Part shown: piece by piece, positions 61,727 through 64,000 of the stretch
Numbering within the stretch: position 1 is the stretch's first letter
How the letters are laid out: every line of letters starts with the position of its first letter
Assembly (NCBI GenBank): GCA_019925795.1
Contig: CM034312.1
Location: 22,471,914-22,535,913 of the forward strand
Length of the DNA stretch: 64,000 nucleotides
From: Dendrobium chrysotoxum
Lineage: Eukaryota > Streptophyta > Magnoliopsida > Asparagales > Orchidaceae
Direction: 5' to 3'
Made by a program: the position numbers and the translations under genes
Notes under the pieces: model-generated
What the model was told of the DNA's origin: nothing
What the model saw: the letters and a program-made list of their open reading frames with translations, nothing else
Databases searched by the model: none

Positions 61727-63031
61727 ATGGCTAAGGTATGTTTTTTAATATTAGTAACTTTGGGTGCCGCTGGCAACCGAGCGGTACCCAGCGGTACCCT
61801 GTCTGGGTACCCAGTGGTACCCCGTCTGGGTACCGCTCGCTTCCTCGTGGAAATAGTAATGTATGGGTAATATGATGTTTTTTCTAACAGGGTAAGTTCT
61901 AAAATTCTTTTAAATGACTATTTTAGGTTAGGGTTTCATTTAGGGTTACATGTGTACCGCTCGGTACCCCGTCTTGGCTAACGCTGGGACCCCGAGTGGT
62001 CTCTGGGTACCGCTGGGTACCCTTGGTACCTATTGGTATAGCTAGGTACCCAGCTGTACCGCTCGGTACCGCTCGGTATTTTTGCTCATCAACTGTTAAA
62101 TTTGTAGGGATATATTCCGAAGATTAATTTTCGATGTAGAACTTCGACATTTAGAGAAGTATGTGATTTTTTGGTTGAAACATTTGGCCAAGACTTTATG
62201 GATAGACTCCAACAAATTCAGCTACATCAGTATGTTTTGATGCCTCGATATGTTCAGAATGTGCCGTTGGTTCACAAGTTGCTATCGTTTTGGGATCTGA
62301 AGAAGTAATGCTTTATCATCAAGGATCGGAAGTTACCATTCACCGCTGATGAAGTTTCTTTGATCTTAGGATTACCAAATAGAGGAAAACATTTTGAATT
62401 GGGAAGCGCTCGAATCACTGGAAAATTGGCCAATGACATTAAGAAGGAGGTTCTAAGTCTTGATGACTCAACTCCAATTCCCGATGTCGTGAAGAAATTT
62501 ATCATATACTTGTTGTCAAACCTTTTCTTTCCTCTGCATAACTATCGAACACCAGTTTCTATCCTTTCTATTGCTCGTGATGCAGCTAATTTTTTGTCAT
62601 ACAATTGGCCAGAATTAATAAGAGATTTCCTTGTGAGTGAGTTTGATGCAATTGCTAAGAAGTTATCCAAAAGTCAACCTCTCGGATACATGAACGATTT
62701 TGTATATGTTTTGATTGTAAGTACACACAATTTTTTTTCTTTATTCGATTTTGATTTGTTGGCTGACATAATATTATTTTGCTATCAGTTATGGTTTCTG
62801 GAACATACCATAATTCATGCACCAGTGGCTTCGAAAGCAAGATCATGCTTTCTCCGCTGGGGTTATGATATAACGTACAATGAAGCAGAGGCTTCTAGTT
62901 TATTTGAAAGTCTGGAAGATGTAAATATATTAAATTCTTTTGAGGGAATAACCAGTGAGTGTTGCGAACTTGGTTTCAAGGACTATAATTTTGATGATAG
63001 CAAATATCTCTGGTTCTTGTTGACTGCCTAA
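61727..63031 (+). pseudogene. Plant transposon-associated protein of unknown function, one in-frame stop
   Basis: Exon 1 is 61727-61735 (ATG GCT AAG), intron 1 61736-62107 (GTATGT...TGTAG), exon 2 from 62108. The frame then reads GYIPKINFRCRTSTFREVCD, VLMPRYVQNVPLVHKLL, and FTADEVSLILGLPNRGKHFE, an architecture like the N-terminal domain found in Ulp1-linked Mutator elements and plant mobile domain proteins (RC...F, then L..(E/D)DV..(I/V)LGLP.(G/R)G). I name the family only tentatively. A TAA at 62306-62308 interrupts the frame between DLKK and CFIIKD; similarity continues on both sides, so it is a nonsense change. A second intron, 62717-62788 (GTAAGT...TATCAG), is 72 nt and stop-free; removing it restores VLI-LWFLEH. 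The rest ends at the stop 63029-63031. The function is not known. Confidence 0.5.
61750..62090. repeat. GGTACC palindrome cluster in intron 1
   Basis: More than ten GGTACC or near-GGTACC sites in two clumps (61770-61845 and 61950-62085), usually as GCTCGGTACC, CTGGGTACC or AGCGGTACC. Such density is far above chance in this AT-rich window. The function is unknown. Confidence 0.85.
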
Positions 63032-63225
63032 TCTTTCAGGTACGCAGGATCAATTGCAAGTTTAAGCCAGTTCACCAGTCTGTATTGTAATTCAGGTCAA
63101 ATGTATTGGTTTTTATTTTTATTGAGTCAATGTAATGTAACTGATCCCCTAGCTAAGTAACCTTGCACACACACACTCAGGGGGAGAGCTTGAGTGAATT
63201 AGCGTTTCTGTTCAAGTTTTTGTTC

Positions 63226-63905
63226 AGATCGTCTTGGACGATAGTCACATCATCCTGGACGATCCAGTAAAAACAGAAACCCTAATTAGGGCGACCAAGT
63301 TAAGTGTGTCTGATTAAGCAGATCGTCCTGGACGATCATTGGATCGTACGGGATGATATGCTCAAATCAAAAATTTTCAGCCGCCAGATCAAGTTAGGCA
63401 AGTTTTTATTTTAAGATATTTGGTCTGATCATCTGGACGATACGTGTATCGTCCTGGATGATCCAGTGCAATCATGACTAAATTAGTCTGGTAATTAAGG
63501 AAAGTAATTAAGACTTGATTGATACAATCATATCGTCCCGGACGATTGCAGGATCGTCTTGGACGAAAATGATCGTCTAGTGTGTTTCAGCTGTACTACC
63601 CGACTGTATTCAGGATGATTTGGGCACTTTTTGAACTAATCGTCCGGGACGATATTCTTATCGTCCTGGACGATCAAGTCATTTTTGAGTCATCCAGCAC
63701 AAGTTTCTCTGGACGACTCGAACTGTCTTCTGGACGATATTCCTCAATTTACACTAATCATCCCGGACGATCGCAGGATCGTACGGGACGATATGATCAT
63801 TTTTTCCTACTGATCGTCCAGAAGAGCCAGATCGTCCAGGCTGAAATAGTTGATTTTGAACTGATCGTATAGGATGATCTATAGATCGTCTTAGACGATC
63901 TTGGC
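63226..63905. repeat. Array of paired ATCGTCC-N-GGACGAT palindromes
   Basis: About nine clusters, roughly every 70-110 bp, each usually two palindromes of the form ATCGTCC(T/C/G)GGACGAT separated by 6-10 bases (clear examples start near 63228, 63321, 63427, 63532, 63640 and 63757). Spacer sequences differ while the palindromes are kept. Confidence 0.9.
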
Positions 63906-63942
63906 CGACCAGTTGAGATTTAGGGCAAATTTTGAGCCCTCC

Positions 63943-63950
63943 TATAAAAG
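63943..63950 (+). promoter_or_regulatory. TATA box downstream of the palindrome array
   Basis: TATAAAAG in the context CTCCTATAAAAGATATTTTT, a strong plant TATA context. Transcription would start near 63975, before an A-rich and CT-rich stretch that runs to the window end. Confidence 0.5.
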
Positions 63951-64000
63951 ATATTTTTCTTTCAATAAAAAAAATCTTTTGCCACTTTCCTTTCCAGAGA

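Larger units (their letters stand above)
63032..64000 (+). mobile_element. Possible 5' part of an LTR, cut by the window edge
   Basis: Non-coding. Contains a GGGGGAGAGC stretch near 63180, the palindrome array (63226-63905), then a TATA box and CT-rich/A-rich sequence to the window end. A regulatory array followed by a single TATA box is the usual U3 layout of an LTR. The start and the partner LTR are not visible, so this is inference. Confidence 0.35.

Noticed and set aside
1..64000. CRISPR arrays, operons, bacterial or phage systems
   Set aside because: The window is clearly plant nuclear DNA (spliced genes, plant retrotransposons); the spaced palindromes at the right edge have degenerate cores and unequal spacers and are not a CRISPR array.
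1..64000. tRNA genes
   Set aside because: No cloverleaf with intact A and B boxes was recognised by eye; only retrotransposon primer-binding sites complementary to initiator tRNA-Met were seen. A covariance-model scan would be decisive.

Overview
The window is nuclear DNA of a flowering plant. It holds two intact-looking host genes, both typical of plants: an auxin response factor with 14 coding exons, and an intronless phytolongin. They sit in AT-rich DNA crowded with plant transposon families. I cannot name the species or decide monocot versus eudicot from the sequence. Almost all other open reading frames are shadows or dead transposon remnants.

Layout. 1-3060 is AT-rich intergenic DNA with one MITE (1332-1610) and a complete Cassandra-type TRIM (2390-3060), whose two LTRs carry a 5S rRNA-like segment. 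About 3.25-28.5 kb is one decayed Ty3/gypsy element on the minus strand (gag 28.5 kb, protease/RT 27.6-26.2 kb, RNase H/integrase 13.2-11.2 kb, 3' LTR below 11213), broken open by later insertions. These are: a 6287-bp non-coding TG...CA element with a perfect 5-bp target duplication (3860-10146); a non-autonomous LTR element with about 2.2-kb LTRs and only 269 bp between them (13228-26172); a second, 8379-bp member of the TG...CA family (14269-22647) nested inside the first LTR of that element; and a hAT-like MITE (27654-28199). I read the two TG...CA elements as solo copies of an unusually long LTR.

28.9-30.9 kb holds minus-strand fragments of a CLPTM1-like membrane-protein gene with frameshifts and a duplicated last exon. 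32527-36776 is a degraded Ty1/copia element on the minus strand with both LTRs and a primer-binding site. The ARF gene has a leader with several upstream ORFs from about 37.74 kb and coding exons at 38824-45313; a decayed TRIM lies in its intron 12. Small MITEs flank it on both sides. 48.5-52.1 kb is a decayed hAT transposase (minus) holding an inserted element with a 32-base C tract. The phytolongin gene lies at 53751-54350 (minus).

58335-61047 is a hAT element with a perfect 8-bp target duplication, reduced to a BED zinc finger N-terminus. 61727-63031 is a two-intron, transposon-associated plant gene with one in-frame stop; its first intron is packed with GGTACC palindromes. The window ends in an array of ATCGTCC/GGACGAT palindrome pairs leading into a TATA box, probably the start of another LTR.

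No conventional gene cluster or defence system is present. The most unusual items are the giant non-coding TG...CA family with its tandem TTGACC palindromes, the long-LTR element with almost no interior, and the palindrome array at the right edge.
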